DNA of 64,000 nucleotides from the NCBI GenBank assembly GCA_963849885.1, contig CAWKIV010000009.1, positions 248,001 through 312,000 on the forward strand, read 5' to 3'. The DNA is from CADCTP01 sp963849885. GTDB lineage: Bacteria; Actinomycetota; Actinomycetes; Mycobacteriales; CADCTP01. Below are positions 8,076-16,799 of the stretch, piece by piece. A model generated the notes under the pieces. That model was not told the origin of the DNA and searched no databases. It saw only the letters and a program-made list of their open reading frames with translations. Every line of letters begins with the position of its first letter. Positions within the stretch are counted from its first letter, which is position 1. The translations under genes were made by a program, and so were the position numbers.

Positions 8076-8720
8076 GTGCCAACGTCGGGCGGTCCGCGTC
8101 GCGGGACCGCGGAGACCAGCGAAGCGCTGGGCAGTGGGGAGAGCCGAGTCATCGTCCGCAGCATCCGCAGCCGGCCGTCGGGCCGGGACTGGGCCGCGTA
8201 CCTCGAGTCCGCCATGCGCAGCGCCGGGCTGACCCAGGCCGAGCTGGCCCGCCGCAGCGGCCTGGCCGAGTCGATGGTGTCCCGCTGGCTGCGCGGCCTC
8301 AACCAGCCCGACGTGCCCAACCTCCGCCGGGTCCGCCCGGTCCTCGGGGTGCCGATGCTCGAGCTGATCGTCGCCGCCGGCTACCTGACGCTGGAGGAGG
8401 CCGAGCTGCAGGACGCGCCGGAGCCGCCGGCGCCGGTCCGGGTCGGCCTGCCCACCGACGGGCTGACCGGCGACCAGGTGCGCCAGCTCGAGGGGTTCGC
8501 CCAGTTCCTCCGCGCGCAGAACGGGCCGCATGCCGTCGAGGAGTCCGAGTCGGCCGGGGAGCCGGTGGAGCCGCTGCGCTATGCGGCGTACGGCGGGGCC
8601 AAGCTCAGCCGCGACCAGCAGGCGCGGGTGCGGGAGCAGGCCCGGCTGGCCCGCGAGGAGGCGGAGCGGTCCGGCAAGCCGGTCGTCTTCCTGGACGATC
8701 CGGACGAGCAGCGCCGCTGA
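8076..8720 (+). CDS. XRE-family helix-turn-helix regulator
   Basis: The 214-residue protein has a Cro/CI-type HTH at about residues 47-75 (LTQAELARRSGLAESMVSRWLRG). A Glu/Pro linker follows, then a C-terminal helical part rich in Arg and Glu (LSRDQQARVREQARLAREEAER). The start is uncertain: GTG 8076 is the first in frame, while the conserved region begins by about 8190 (WAAYLESAMRSAG) and ATG 8214 cuts into it. The next gene encodes an ImmA/IrrE-type metalloprotease. XRE plus such a protease is a known pairing in which the protease cleaves the regulator, so this protein is the likely substrate or partner. Confidence 0.8.
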   Translation: MPTSGGPRRGTAETSEALGSGESRVIVRSIRSRPSGRDWAAYLESAMRSAGLTQAELARRSGLAESMVSRWLRGLNQPDVPNLRRVRPVLGVPMLELIVAAGYLTLEEAELQDAPEPPAPVRVGLPTDGLTGDQVRQLEGFAQFLRAQNGPHAVEESESAGEPVEPLRYAAYGGAKLSRDQQARVREQARLAREEAERSGKPVVFLDDPDEQRR

Positions 8721-8769
8721 CGACCGGACCGGGGCGGTCGGGGGTGAGCAGGGACTCCCCCGGCAGGGC

Positions 8770-8799
8770 TTGGTGGCGGGGCGCCGGTGTGGTTACGTT
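8770..8799 (+). promoter_or_regulatory. Candidate promoter of the metalloprotease gene
   Basis: TTGGTG (8770-8775) and TACGTT (8794-8799) are separated by 18 bp, a plausible vegetative -35/-10 pair. A start near 8806 would leave a leader of about 55 nt before GTG 8861. Confidence 0.35.
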
Positions 8800-8860
8800 G
8801 TTCAGGCGCGCCGGCCGCGCCCTGCCCGCTTGCCCGCACTGAAGCACCCCCGGGGGTTCC

Positions 8861-9607
8861 GTGGTCGATCCGTCTCTGCTGAGACTGGCTGCCGACCGCG
8901 GTGTGACCATCTGCTTCGCGGACCTCGACGGCGCGGACGGGCTGTGGGTGCCCGAGGAGCGGACGGTGCTGGTCAACCGGTCGCTGTCCGAGCGCGAGGT
9001 GGCCGCGGTCATCGAGCACGAGCTCGGCCACGTGGCCATCGACGACCAGCACGCCGAGCTGGACGCCGGGGTCGGCCGGCCGCCGCCCGCGTCGTCCCGC
9101 CGGTGGGCCGCGGCGCTCACCGCGGCCGCCTGCCTGGCCGTCGTCGGCGGCGTGACCGCCGGGCTGACGCGGGACCCGGGCAGCGCGATCCGGGAGGACC
9201 CGGTGGTGGCGCCGAGCGCGCCGCCGCTGACCGCGGAGCCGCCCGGCCCGGGCGACGGGGTCAGCACCAGCGTGGTGGTCGGCCCGGACGGCCGGATCCA
9301 GATCCGCACGGTCACGCTGACCGCCACCCCGAGCGGGACCACCGCCGCGTCCAGCAGCGCCGCGCCGACCGCCGCCCGGACGGCGACCAGGGCGGTGCCG
9401 GGGCCGTCGACGGCGACCACGCCCCCCGCCCCGACCACCACCCCGCCGACCACCACGTCGCCGGAGCCGGAGCCGACCACCCCGTCGCCCGAGCCGACCA
9501 CGGAGTCCCCGGCCGCGGAGCCCGGCGACGAGGGTGACGGCGTGCTCGAGGACCCGGTCGGCAGCAGCGCCGGCAGCGGCCCGGTCCTGCCCCCCGGCAC
9601 GCCCTGA
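8861..9607 (+). CDS. ImmA/IrrE-like metalloprotease fused to a membrane anchor and extracellular Ser/Thr/Pro tail
   Basis: Residues 1-65 form a minimal zinc-protease core with the HExxH motif HELGH at 53-57 (AAVIEHELGHVAID). After a short basic linker comes one membrane segment at about 83-105 (WAAALTAAACLAVVGGVTAGL). The rest, to residue 248, is Thr/Pro/Ser/Glu-rich and probably disordered outside the cell. ImmA/IrrE proteins normally are soluble, cut partner XRE repressors, and have a longer sensor region. Here the catalytic part would sit in the cytoplasm, tethered to a transmembrane helix. It follows the XRE gene by 140 bp with its own candidate promoter. A signal-transducing role is inference. 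Confidence 0.7.
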   Translation: MVDPSLLRLAADRGVTICFADLDGADGLWVPEERTVLVNRSLSEREVAAVIEHELGHVAIDDQHAELDAGVGRPPPASSRRWAAALTAAACLAVVGGVTAGLTRDPGSAIREDPVVAPSAPPLTAEPPGPGDGVSTSVVVGPDGRIQIRTVTLTATPSGTTAASSSAAPTAARTATRAVPGPSTATTPPAPTTTPPTTTSPEPEPTTPSPEPTTESPAAEPGDEGDGVLEDPVGSSAGSGPVLPPGTP

Positions 9608-9688
9608 CGTCACCGGCTCGGGGACTTGCGTCCCGGGCCCGGACCGATCACGCTTCCGCGGGCTCACGGAACATCTGGAGGTCGATCG

Positions 9689-11305
9689 GTGCGCAGGGCG
9701 GTGCGGCGGGCGGTCGCGCTGGTAGGGGTCGGGGTCGTCGGGATGCTGGGCGTGGCGGTCGCGGGCGCCGGCGCCCGGCCGGCCGAGCGGCTGGCGGTGC
9801 CGGCGGTCTCCGGCGACCGGCAGCAGGAGATCGACGCGGCCGCGGCCGAGTTCGGGGTGCCGGCGCCGCTGCTGACCGCGCTGGCCGGCGCGCTGACCGG
9901 GTGGGGCACCGGCGCCGATCCCGCGGTGGCCGGCGGGCACGGCCTGTTCCGGCTCACCGACGGGCCGTCCCGGCTGGACGGCCGGGGCACCGGTGCCGGC
10001 ACCCGGCCGGCCACCGGCGACCCGGCTTCCGGGACGCTGGCCGAGGCGGCCGCGCTGCTGCACCGGTCGGTCGACCGGGTCCGGGACGCGCCGGTGGACA
10101 ACGCCCGCGGCGCCGCGGCGCTGCTCCGGCGGTACGCGGTCGAGGCCACCGGCGGGCCGCTCCCCCGCACGCTGGCCAACTGGTACGGCGCGGTGGCCCG
10201 GTACGGCACCGGCGACGCGATGACCGGCCGGGCGTTCGCCGACGACGTGTTCGCGCTGCTGCGGGCCGGGGCGCCGCCGTCGGTGGTCAGCTCGCAGCGC
10301 TTCTCGCTGCCGGCCCGGCCGGACGCGGCCCTGCCGCCCGCACCGGGCACCGGGCGCGGACCGGCCGGCGCCCCGGCGGCCCAGTGCCCGGCCGGGCTGT
10401 CCTGCCGCTTCGTGCCCACCGCCGCCTACACCGCCGCCGAGCGCGCGCCGGCCGCGGCCCTGCGCACCGTGGTGGTCACCGACACCCCGGCCGGCTACCC
10501 GGCGACCGTCGCCGCCGCCCAGCGGGCCAGCTCCCGGTGGAGCCCGCACTACGTGGTCCGGGCCCGGGACGGTGCGGTGACCCAGACCGTCCGGCTGGAG
10601 GACGTCGCCTGGCACGCCGGCAACCCGTCGGTCAACGCCGGCTCGGTCGGCATCGCGGTCGAGCCCGGGCCGGGCGGCCCGACCCCGGCGGCGTACCGGT
10701 CGGTGAGCCGGCTGCTGCGCTGGCTGGCCGGCCGCGGGCTGGCGCTGGACCGGGCGCACGTGCTCGGCGGCGGCGAGGTGGCCGGCGCCCCGCTGCGGCT
10801 GGACCCGGCCTGGGACTGGGCCCGGGTGCTCGCCGGGGCCGGCGCGCCGCTGCGGGCCGGCGCCTACCGCGCCGACCGGGTGCTCACCGTGGCCGCGCCG
10901 GGCGCGCTGCTGCGGTCGGCACCGGCGGAGGACGCGGCGCCGCTGCCGGGCCAGCCGGCGGTCGGCCGGTCGCTCGCGGTCGCCGAGCGGCGGGGTGACT
11001 GGACCGCGGTCTGGTACGGCGGCCGCCTGGCCTGGCTGCGGGACCCGGCCGGCACGCTGACCCTGCCCGGGGACGGCGAGCGGGTCACCCCGGTGCCGGG
11101 CCGGGCGGCGGTGCCGGTCCTCGGCGGCGTGGCCGGGCCGGCGCCGGTGGCGCTGCCCGAGCCGATGCGCGCCGGGCAGGTGTACGTGCTGCTGGACGCG
11201 ACCGCGGTGCGGGCGCCGACCGGGGCGTACCTGGCGATCGGCTTCGGTGACCGGATCGGGTTCGTCCGCGCCGAAGACGTCGCGCTGGCCGATCTCACAG
11301 GTTAG
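9689..11305 (+). CDS. Secreted N-acetylmuramoyl-L-alanine amidase (Amidase_2/PGRP fold) with N-terminal SLT-like domain
   Basis: GTG 9689 follows a strong GGAGGT at 6-nt spacing. A signal peptide or anchor spans about residues 1-30. Residues 45-185 resemble the helical, lysozyme-like region of secreted cell-wall enzymes (IDAAAAEFGVPAPLLTALAGAL, then GGHGLFRLTDGP). Residues 265-400 are the Amidase_2 domain: SPHYVVRARDGAVTQ, the zinc-type His in VAWHAGN, and DRAHVLGGGEV with LDPAWDW. It should cleave the amide bond between MurNAc and the stem peptide outside the membrane. The third zinc ligand position is less clear than usual. The C-terminal 130 residues look like an SH3-type wall-binding module. 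Confidence 0.8.
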   Translation: MRRAVRRAVALVGVGVVGMLGVAVAGAGARPAERLAVPAVSGDRQQEIDAAAAEFGVPAPLLTALAGALTGWGTGADPAVAGGHGLFRLTDGPSRLDGRGTGAGTRPATGDPASGTLAEAAALLHRSVDRVRDAPVDNARGAAALLRRYAVEATGGPLPRTLANWYGAVARYGTGDAMTGRAFADDVFALLRAGAPPSVVSSQRFSLPARPDAALPPAPGTGRGPAGAPAAQCPAGLSCRFVPTAAYTAAERAPAAALRTVVVTDTPAGYPATVAAAQRASSRWSPHYVVRARDGAVTQTVRLEDVAWHAGNPSVNAGSVGIAVEPGPGGPTPAAYRSVSRLLRWLAGRGLALDRAHVLGGGEVAGAPLRLDPAWDWARVLAGAGAPLRAGAYRADRVLTVAAPGALLRSAPAEDAAPLPGQPAVGRSLAVAERRGDWTAVWYGGRLAWLRDPAGTLTLPGDGERVTPVPGRAAVPVLGGVAGPAPVALPEPMRAGQVYVLLDATAVRAPTGAYLAIGFGDRIGFVRAEDVALADLTG

Positions 11306-11308
11306 GGT
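11303..11308 (+). promoter_or_regulatory. -10-like element before the acylase gene
   Basis: TAGGGT at 11303-11308 begins with the TAG stop of the amidase gene. It would start a transcript with a leader of about 38 nt that contains the GAGGAGG ribosome site of the next gene. No clear -35. Confidence 0.3.
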
Positions 11309-11352
11309 CGCGCGACCCCCGCGCTCCCGCTCGCCTCGTCGAGGAGGCACCC

Positions 11353-14175
11353 GTGCGCCCTCTCCGCGCGCTCGCCGTCACCGTGGCCGCCGCCGTGCTG
11401 CCGCTGTCCACTGTGGCCGCCGCGGGTGCGGCGCCCGCCCCGGCCGGCAGCGCCGGCACCGCGGGCAGCGCGATCACCGCGCCCGGCCTCACCGCCCCGG
11501 TCCGCCTGGTCCGCACCACCGACGGGATCGCGCACCTGAGCGCGGCCAACCGGCCCGACCTGTGGTTCGCCCAGGGCTGGCTGCACGCCACCGACCGGCT
11601 GTTCCAGATGGACACGCTGCGCCGCACCGCGTCCGGCACGCTGGCCGAGCTGCTCGGCCCGGGCGCGCTGCCCAGCGACGTGCAGCTGCGCACGCTGGGC
11701 CTGCGCCGGGCCGCCGAGCGGTCCTGGGCGGCGGCGCCGGCGCGGCTGCGGGACGCGGTGACCGCGTACACCGCGGGGGTCAACGCCAAGCTGGCGGCCG
11801 GCGGCGCGCTGCCGCCGGAGTACGGCGCGCTGGAGCTGACCGCGGTCGCCCCGTGGACCCCGGCGGACACCATCGTGATCGGCAAGCTGGTGTCCTTCCA
11901 GCTGTCCTTCGACCTGGACGCGGACATCAGCGCGGAGCTGCAGGCGTACGTGACCGGCGGGGCGGCGGCCGGGATCGACGGCCGCGCGCTCTACCTGACC
12001 GACCTGGTCGCGCACGCGCCGTTCAGCTCCGCCTCGACGGTGCCGGACGCGACCCGGACGCCGCCCCGCGACGGCGCCGCCCGGTCCGCGGCGGTGGACC
12101 GGACCCGGCTCGCCGCGGCCGCCCGACTCGCCGGCCGCTACCGCGCCGCGGCCGCGAAGGTCCCGCTGCTGCAGGAGGTGCTGGACCGCCGCGAGCACGC
12201 CACCGGCTCCAACGAGTGGGTCGTCTCCGGCCGGCACACCAAGGACGGCCGGCCGATCCTGGCCAACGACCCGCACCTCGGCCTGTCCAACCCGTCCATC
12301 TTCTACCCGGTGCACCTGCGGGCGCCCGGGCTGGACGCGGCCGGCGAGGGCTTCGCCGGGGTGCCCGGCTTCGCCCAGGGGCAGAACAGGTGGATCGCCT
12401 GGGGCTCCACCACCAACCCGATGGACGTCACCGACACCTACCTGGAGGCGGTGCGGCCGGACCCGGCCTCGCCGAGCGGGTTCGCGACCGTCTACAAGGG
12501 ACAGCTGGAGCCGGTGCTGGCGGTGCCGGAGACGTTCCGGGCCAACGGGGTCGGCGACGGGCAGCCGGACACGGTGGCCGTGGTGCCGCCGGGCAACGGC
12601 ATCCCGCCGGCCACGCTGATCGTGCCGCGGCGCAACAACGGCCCGATCGTGCAGCTGGACGCGGCCGCCGGCACCGCGCTGTCGGTGCAGTACGTCGGCT
12701 ACTCCCCCACCCAGGAGCTGGACGCCTTCCTGCAGTGGCTGGACGCCCGCGACCTGGCCGACTTCAAGCGCGGCCTGCGCAGCTTCGACGTCGGCTCGCA
12801 GAACTGGGCGTACGCCGACCGGGCCGGCACGATCGCGTACTTCACCAGCGGCGAGCTGCCGCTGCGGGAGGACCTGCAGGCCGGCACGGTCGCCGGCAAC
12901 CCGCCGTACCTGGTCCGCAACGGGCAGGGCGGCAACGAGTGGCTGCCGGACCCCAGCCCGGCGCCGGGCCAGGCCGCGCCGTACCGGATCCTGCCGGCGA
13001 ACGAGATGCCGCAGCTGGTGAACCCGCGGGCCGGCTGGTTCGTCAACGCGAACAACGACCCGGTGGGCACCACCCTGGACAACGACCCGCTGGACCAGCT
13101 GCGCCCGGGCGGCGGGATCTTCTACCTCAACCCCGGCTACGACGGGCTGCGGGCCGGCCGGATCACCGAGGCGCTGACCGCGCAGCTGCGCCGGGGCAAG
13201 GTGGACGCGGCCGACATGGCCCGCATCCAGGCCGACACGGTGCTGCTGGACGCGGAGTTCTTCGCCCCGCGGATCGGGGCCGCGCTGGTCCGCGGCGCGG
13301 TGTCCCAGGTGCCCGAGCTGCGCTCGCTGGCCCGCGACCCGAAGGTGGTCGAGGCGGTCGCCCGGCTCACCCTGTGGGACCGGTCCACCCCGACCGGCAT
13401 CCCGGAGGGGTACGACGCCGCCGACCCGGCCGGGCGGCCGGTCGCCCCGTCCGCCCGCGAGCAGGCCGCGAGCGTCGCGGCGACGCTCTACGCGGTCTGG
13501 CGGAGCCGGTTCATCGCGTCCACTGTGGACGCCGTGGCGACCCGGCTGGAGGCGCCGCCGGTGGACGGGCAGCGGGCGCTGACCGCGCTGAAGCGGGCGC
13601 TGTCCGGCGTGCCGTCCGCGTCCGGGGTGGACTTCTTCGCCGCGCCCGGGGTGACCGACCCGAAGGACCGGCAGGCGCTGGCCATGCTCCGGGCGGTGCG
13701 GGCCGGGCTGGACCGGCTGGCCGGCCCGGACTACGCGAGCGCCTTCGGCGGCTCCACCCGGATCGCCGACTACCGGTGGGGCAGGCTGCACCGGCTGACC
13801 CTGTCCTCGCCGCTGGGCGGGCCGTTCTCGGCGCCGCCGGCCTTCGGCCGGTTCCCGGCGCCGCTGCCCGGGCTGTCCGGGGTGCCGGTGGACGGCGGCT
13901 ACGGCACCGTCGACGCGGCCGCGCACAACCCGCGGGGGGACTCGGCCGACGGCTTCACCTTCGGGTCCGGGCCGGCCCGCCGGTACGTCGGCGTGCTCAC
14001 CCGCGGCGGCCCGGTCGGCCGCAGCGCGCTGCCCGGCGGGACGTCGGCGCTGCCGACCGAGCGGCACTACCTGGACCTGCTGCCGGCCTACCTGACCAAC
14101 GACTCGTACCCGGTCCGGACCCGGCCGGGCGAGATCGCCGCCGCCACCGAGAGCGTGACCGTGCTCCGGCCCTGA
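11353..14175 (+). CDS. Secreted penicillin acylase-family (Ntn) amidohydrolase
   Basis: The 940-residue product has an Ala-rich signal peptide (about residues 1-30), then the family alpha-subunit (VRLVRTTDGIAHLSAAN; WFAQGWLHATDRLFQMD). The N-terminal nucleophile serine of the beta subunit is Ser286 in TGSNEWVVSG, followed by PILANDPHLG. Members self-cleave before this Ser, lose the linker and hydrolyse amides such as acyl-homoserine lactones, penicillins or lipopeptide tails. Length and domain order match the family. GTG 11353 has GAGGAGG 6-9 nt upstream. Being secreted in a Gram-positive, it may act on peptidoglycan-like or signalling amides; substrate unknown. Confidence 0.85.
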   Translation: MRPLRALAVTVAAAVLPLSTVAAAGAAPAPAGSAGTAGSAITAPGLTAPVRLVRTTDGIAHLSAANRPDLWFAQGWLHATDRLFQMDTLRRTASGTLAELLGPGALPSDVQLRTLGLRRAAERSWAAAPARLRDAVTAYTAGVNAKLAAGGALPPEYGALELTAVAPWTPADTIVIGKLVSFQLSFDLDADISAELQAYVTGGAAAGIDGRALYLTDLVAHAPFSSASTVPDATRTPPRDGAARSAAVDRTRLAAAARLAGRYRAAAAKVPLLQEVLDRREHATGSNEWVVSGRHTKDGRPILANDPHLGLSNPSIFYPVHLRAPGLDAAGEGFAGVPGFAQGQNRWIAWGSTTNPMDVTDTYLEAVRPDPASPSGFATVYKGQLEPVLAVPETFRANGVGDGQPDTVAVVPPGNGIPPATLIVPRRNNGPIVQLDAAAGTALSVQYVGYSPTQELDAFLQWLDARDLADFKRGLRSFDVGSQNWAYADRAGTIAYFTSGELPLREDLQAGTVAGNPPYLVRNGQGGNEWLPDPSPAPGQAAPYRILPANEMPQLVNPRAGWFVNANNDPVGTTLDNDPLDQLRPGGGIFYLNPGYDGLRAGRITEALTAQLRRGKVDAADMARIQADTVLLDAEFFAPRIGAALVRGAVSQVPELRSLARDPKVVEAVARLTLWDRSTPTGIPEGYDAADPAGRPVAPSAREQAASVAATLYAVWRSRFIASTVDAVATRLEAPPVDGQRALTALKRALSGVPSASGVDFFAAPGVTDPKDRQALAMLRAVRAGLDRLAGPDYASAFGGSTRIADYRWGRLHRLTLSSPLGGPFSAPPAFGRFPAPLPGLSGVPVDGGYGTVDAAAHNPRGDSADGFTFGSGPARRYVGVLTRGGPVGRSALPGGTSALPTERHYLDLLPAYLTNDSYPVRTRPGEIAAATESVTVLRP

Positions 14176-14184
14176 CCGGGCCGG
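14166..14184. terminator. Hairpin overlapping the acylase stop codon
   Basis: CCGGCCC (14166-14172) and GGGCCGG (14178-14184) form a 7-bp stem with a 5-nt loop that contains the TGA stop. It sits between two converging genes and may serve both. There is no U-run, as is common in very high-GC genomes. Confidence 0.45.
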
Positions 14185-14185
14185 G

Positions 14186-14704
14186 TCAGTCGTCCCCGCC
14201 CTGCTCCCGCATCCGGCTGACCAGCGGGATCACCAGCCAGAGGGTGAGGAAGAAGGCGGCCACGGCGGCGGCGAACCAGGCCGCCTGCGGCTGGCCGAGC
14301 ACGACCTCGAGGATGAGCAGCACCACGCCGACCACGGCGACCATGAGGCAGACCAGGCCGCCGAGCGCCATCCGGTGCGCGTTGCGGACCAGGTCGTCCT
14401 TCTGGCTGCGCCGGAACACCAGCCGGTGGAACGACACCGGCCCGATCAGGAACGCGGTGGCCGCCGCCGCGGCGAGCAGCGTGACCACGTAGGTGGCCCG
14501 CTGCCCCTCGGTGAGCTGCCGGAAGCGCTCGGAGAAGGCGACGGTGAGCAGCGAGGCGAAGAGGATCTGCACGCCGACCTGGGTGACCCGCAGCTCCTGC
14601 AGCAGCTCGCCGTAGTTGCGGTCGAGCCGCTCGGCCTCGCTCTCGTCCCGCTGCGTCTCCAGGTCCGTCGACCGCTGTCCGCCCTTCGTCTCCACGCCGG
14701 ACAC
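14186..14704 (-). CDS. DUF6328 family membrane protein
   Basis: The 172-residue protein has a charged N-terminal 45 residues, then the conserved LLQELRVTQVGVQILFASLLTVAF segment and three more hydrophobic segments, ending with a short charged tail. This matches the actinobacterial DUF6328 family, small four-helix membrane proteins of unknown role. GTG 14704 is the first in-frame start; GTG 14695 is an alternative. It converges on the acylase gene and diverges from the acetyltransferase gene. Confidence 0.75.
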   Translation of the reverse strand: MSGVETKGGQRSTDLETQRDESEAERLDRNYGELLQELRVTQVGVQILFASLLTVAFSERFRQLTEGQRATYVVTLLAAAAATAFLIGPVSFHRLVFRRSQKDDLVRNAHRMALGGLVCLMVAVVGVVLLILEVVLGQPQAAWFAAAVAAFFLTLWLVIPLVSRMREQGGDD

Positions 14705-14766
14705 CTACCCCGGGTGCACCAGCTGACCACGCCGGAAAGCGGGTGCTCGCCGGCCGGGCCGGCGGT

Positions 14767-14772
14767 TAGGGT
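14767..14772 (+). promoter_or_regulatory. -10 element of a leaderless acetyltransferase gene
   Basis: TAGGGT at 14767-14772 is followed by only 5 nt before GTG 14778. No ribosome site is present, so a leaderless mRNA is likely. Confidence 0.4.
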
Positions 14773-14777
14773 CGGCC

Positions 14778-16019
14778 GTGCCCGCGACCATCAGGACGAT
14801 CACGCCGGACGACGCGCCGGGCTACCTGCGCACCATCCGGGCCACCTTCCTCGGCCCGCCGCAGTCCCCCACCGAGCTGCAGGCGCGGGTCGACTTCTGG
14901 CTGGAGCGGATGCGCCCGGACCTCGACCGGTCCTGGGGCGCCTACGACGGCGACCTCTGCGTCGGCTCGCTGCGGACGGTGCCCTTCGAGCTGACCGTGC
15001 CGGGCGGCCGGACGGTGCCGGCGGACGGCGTGACCGCGGTGACGGTCGCGTCGACGCACCGCCGCCGCGGGCTGCTCACCGGGCTGATGGCGGCCGGCCT
15101 GCGGGCGGCGGCCGACCGCGGCGACGCGGTCAGCATCCTGATCGCGGCCGAGTGGCGGATCTACGGGCGGTACGGCTTCGGCGTGGCCACCGAGGACGCG
15201 GTCTGGGCGGTGGACCGGGCCCGGGCCGCGGCCGGCCCGCCGATCGGCCAGGTGGAGGCGGTGGAGGCCGACCAGCTGCGCAAGCTGGCCCCGCCGGTGT
15301 ACGACGCGGCCCGGCGGGCCCGGCCCGGCGGCATCGACCGGCCGGAGCCGCGCTGGGACATGGACTTCGGCCTGGCCTACCCGGAGGGCGAGAAGCCGAT
15401 CTGGACCGGCCGGGCCGCGGTGCACCGGGACCCGGCCGGCGAGGTCGACGGCTACCTGCGCTGGCACGCCGACGACGACTGGGACGGCATGCTGCCGAAG
15501 AGCACCCTGCAGGTGGACGAGCTGGTCACCGCGTCCCCGGCGGCGTACCGGGACCTGTGGCGGTTCGCGCTCGGGGTGGACCTGATCGCGACCGTGCGGG
15601 CGTCCGAGCGGCCGGTGGACGAGCCGCTGCCGTGGCTGCTCGCGGACGGCCGGGCGGCCCGGCAGGTGCAGCGCTGGGACCGGCTGTGGCTGCGGGTGCT
15701 GGACGTGCCGGCGGCGCTGACCGGCCGCGGCTACCGGTCGGCCGGGCGGGTGGTGCTCGAGGTGGTGGACCCGGACGGGTACGCGGCCGGCCGGTTCGCG
15801 CTGGACGCCGGCCCGGACGGCGCGCAGTGCCGGCCGACCACGCAGAGCGCGGAGCTGACGCTGCCGGCGGCGGTGCTCGGCGCGGCGTACCTGGGCGGCA
15901 CCCGGTTGCGCACGCTCGCCGCCGCCGGACTGGTGGACGAGCACCGGGCCGGCGCGGTGGACGCGGCGGACCGGCTGCTGATCGGCGAGCAGGTCCCGTT
16001 CTGTCCGCTGGACTTCTGA
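14778..16019 (+). CDS. eis: Eis-like GNAT N-acetyltransferase
   Basis: The 413-residue protein fits the Eis family: N-terminal GNAT fold, a second degenerate GNAT fold and a sterol-carrier-like C-terminal domain. The acetyl-CoA loop is at about residues 92-105 (VASTHRRRGLLTGLM). The protein ends in CPLDF; in Eis the C-terminal carboxylate of Phe acts in catalysis, and that is conserved here. Known members acetylate amines on aminoglycosides, polyamines or lysines; this substrate is unknown. It is monocistronic and probably leaderless. Confidence 0.85.
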   Translation: MPATIRTITPDDAPGYLRTIRATFLGPPQSPTELQARVDFWLERMRPDLDRSWGAYDGDLCVGSLRTVPFELTVPGGRTVPADGVTAVTVASTHRRRGLLTGLMAAGLRAAADRGDAVSILIAAEWRIYGRYGFGVATEDAVWAVDRARAAAGPPIGQVEAVEADQLRKLAPPVYDAARRARPGGIDRPEPRWDMDFGLAYPEGEKPIWTGRAAVHRDPAGEVDGYLRWHADDDWDGMLPKSTLQVDELVTASPAAYRDLWRFALGVDLIATVRASERPVDEPLPWLLADGRAARQVQRWDRLWLRVLDVPAALTGRGYRSAGRVVLEVVDPDGYAAGRFALDAGPDGAQCRPTTQSAELTLPAAVLGAAYLGGTRLRTLAAAGLVDEHRAGAVDAADRLLIGEQVPFCPLDF

Positions 16020-16046
16020 GCGCGGCACGTCCGGGCGCGGCCGCGC

Positions 16047-16074
16047 TTGCACGGCCGGGGCGGTCCTGTACCGT
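16047..16074 (+). promoter_or_regulatory. Candidate promoter of the cbiMNQO operon
   Basis: TTGCAC (16047-16052) and TACCGT (16069-16074) are separated by 16 bp. The start would be near 16081, leaving a leader of about 38 nt with an AGGAGG ribosome site. That leader is too short for a cobalamin riboswitch, so control by metal or B12 would have to act at the DNA level. Confidence 0.4.
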
Positions 16075-16118
16075 TCCATCTGCCGGACGATAGTTACCGG
16101 AATCCGCAGGAGGTCCCC

Positions 16119-16799
16119 GTGCACGTCCCGGACGGGTTCATCGACGCCCCGGTGTCCCTCGGCGCCGGCGTGGTCGCGGCCGCCGCCATCGGCGTCGCGC
16201 TGCGCCGCAGCCGCGATGAGCTGGGCGACGAGCGGGTCGCCCCGCTGGCCGGCCTGGTCGCCGCGTTCGTCTTCGCCGTGCAGATGCTCAACTTCCCGGT
16301 CGCCGCCGGCACCAGCGGCCACCTGCTCGGCGGCGCGCTGGCCGCGATCCTGGTCGGACCCTGGACGGGCGTGCTGTGCGTCAGCGTGGTGCTCCTCGTG
16401 CAGGTGTTCTTCGCCGACGGCGGCCTGACGGCGTACGGGGTGAACGTCACCTGCATGGCGGTGACCACGGCCCTGGTCGGCTGGCTGGTCTTCCGGCTGG
16501 CGCTGCGGCTGCTGCCGAAGGTGCCGGCCTCGGTGGTGCCGGCCTCCTTCGTCGCCGCGCTGGTCTCGGTGCCGGCCGCGGCGCTGGTGTTCACCGGGAT
16601 CTACGCGCTCGGCGGGACCACCGACATCCCGCTCGGCACGCTGGCCGCCGCGATGATCGGCGTGCACGTGCTCATCGGGACCGGCGAGGCGGTGATCACC
16701 GCACTGGTGGTGAGCAGCGTGCTCGCGGTCCGGCCCGACCTGGTGTACGGGGCGCGCGACCTGGTCGCCACCCGCCGGGCCGAGGCGGTGGCGGCATGA
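16119..16799 (+). CDS. cbiM: Cobalt/nickel ECF transporter substrate-binding membrane protein CbiM
   Basis: The protein (226 residues, 6-7 membrane segments) begins HVPDGF. In CbiM/NikM the N-terminal Met-His amine and His2 form the metal site, and His2 is present. GTG 16119 sits 7 nt after AGGAGG, which fixes the start exactly at the metal-binding N-terminus. Further conserved features are NFPVAAGTSGHLLGG and ADGGLTAYGVNVTCMA. It is the S component of the ECF transporter made with CbiN, CbiQ and CbiO downstream. Its stop overlaps the cbiN ATG (ATGA). Co2+ and Ni2+ cannot be told apart from sequence. Confidence 0.93.
   Translation: MHVPDGFIDAPVSLGAGVVAAAAIGVALRRSRDELGDERVAPLAGLVAAFVFAVQMLNFPVAAGTSGHLLGGALAAILVGPWTGVLCVSVVLLVQVFFADGGLTAYGVNVTCMAVTTALVGWLVFRLALRLLPKVPASVVPASFVAALVSVPAAALVFTGIYALGGTTDIPLGTLAAAMIGVHVLIGTGEAVITALVVSSVLAVRPDLVYGARDLVATRRAEAVAA

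Noticed and set aside
16020..16118. Cobalamin riboswitch before cbiM
   Set aside because: The gap is only 99 bp, too short for this riboswitch, and I see no B12-box-like sequence.
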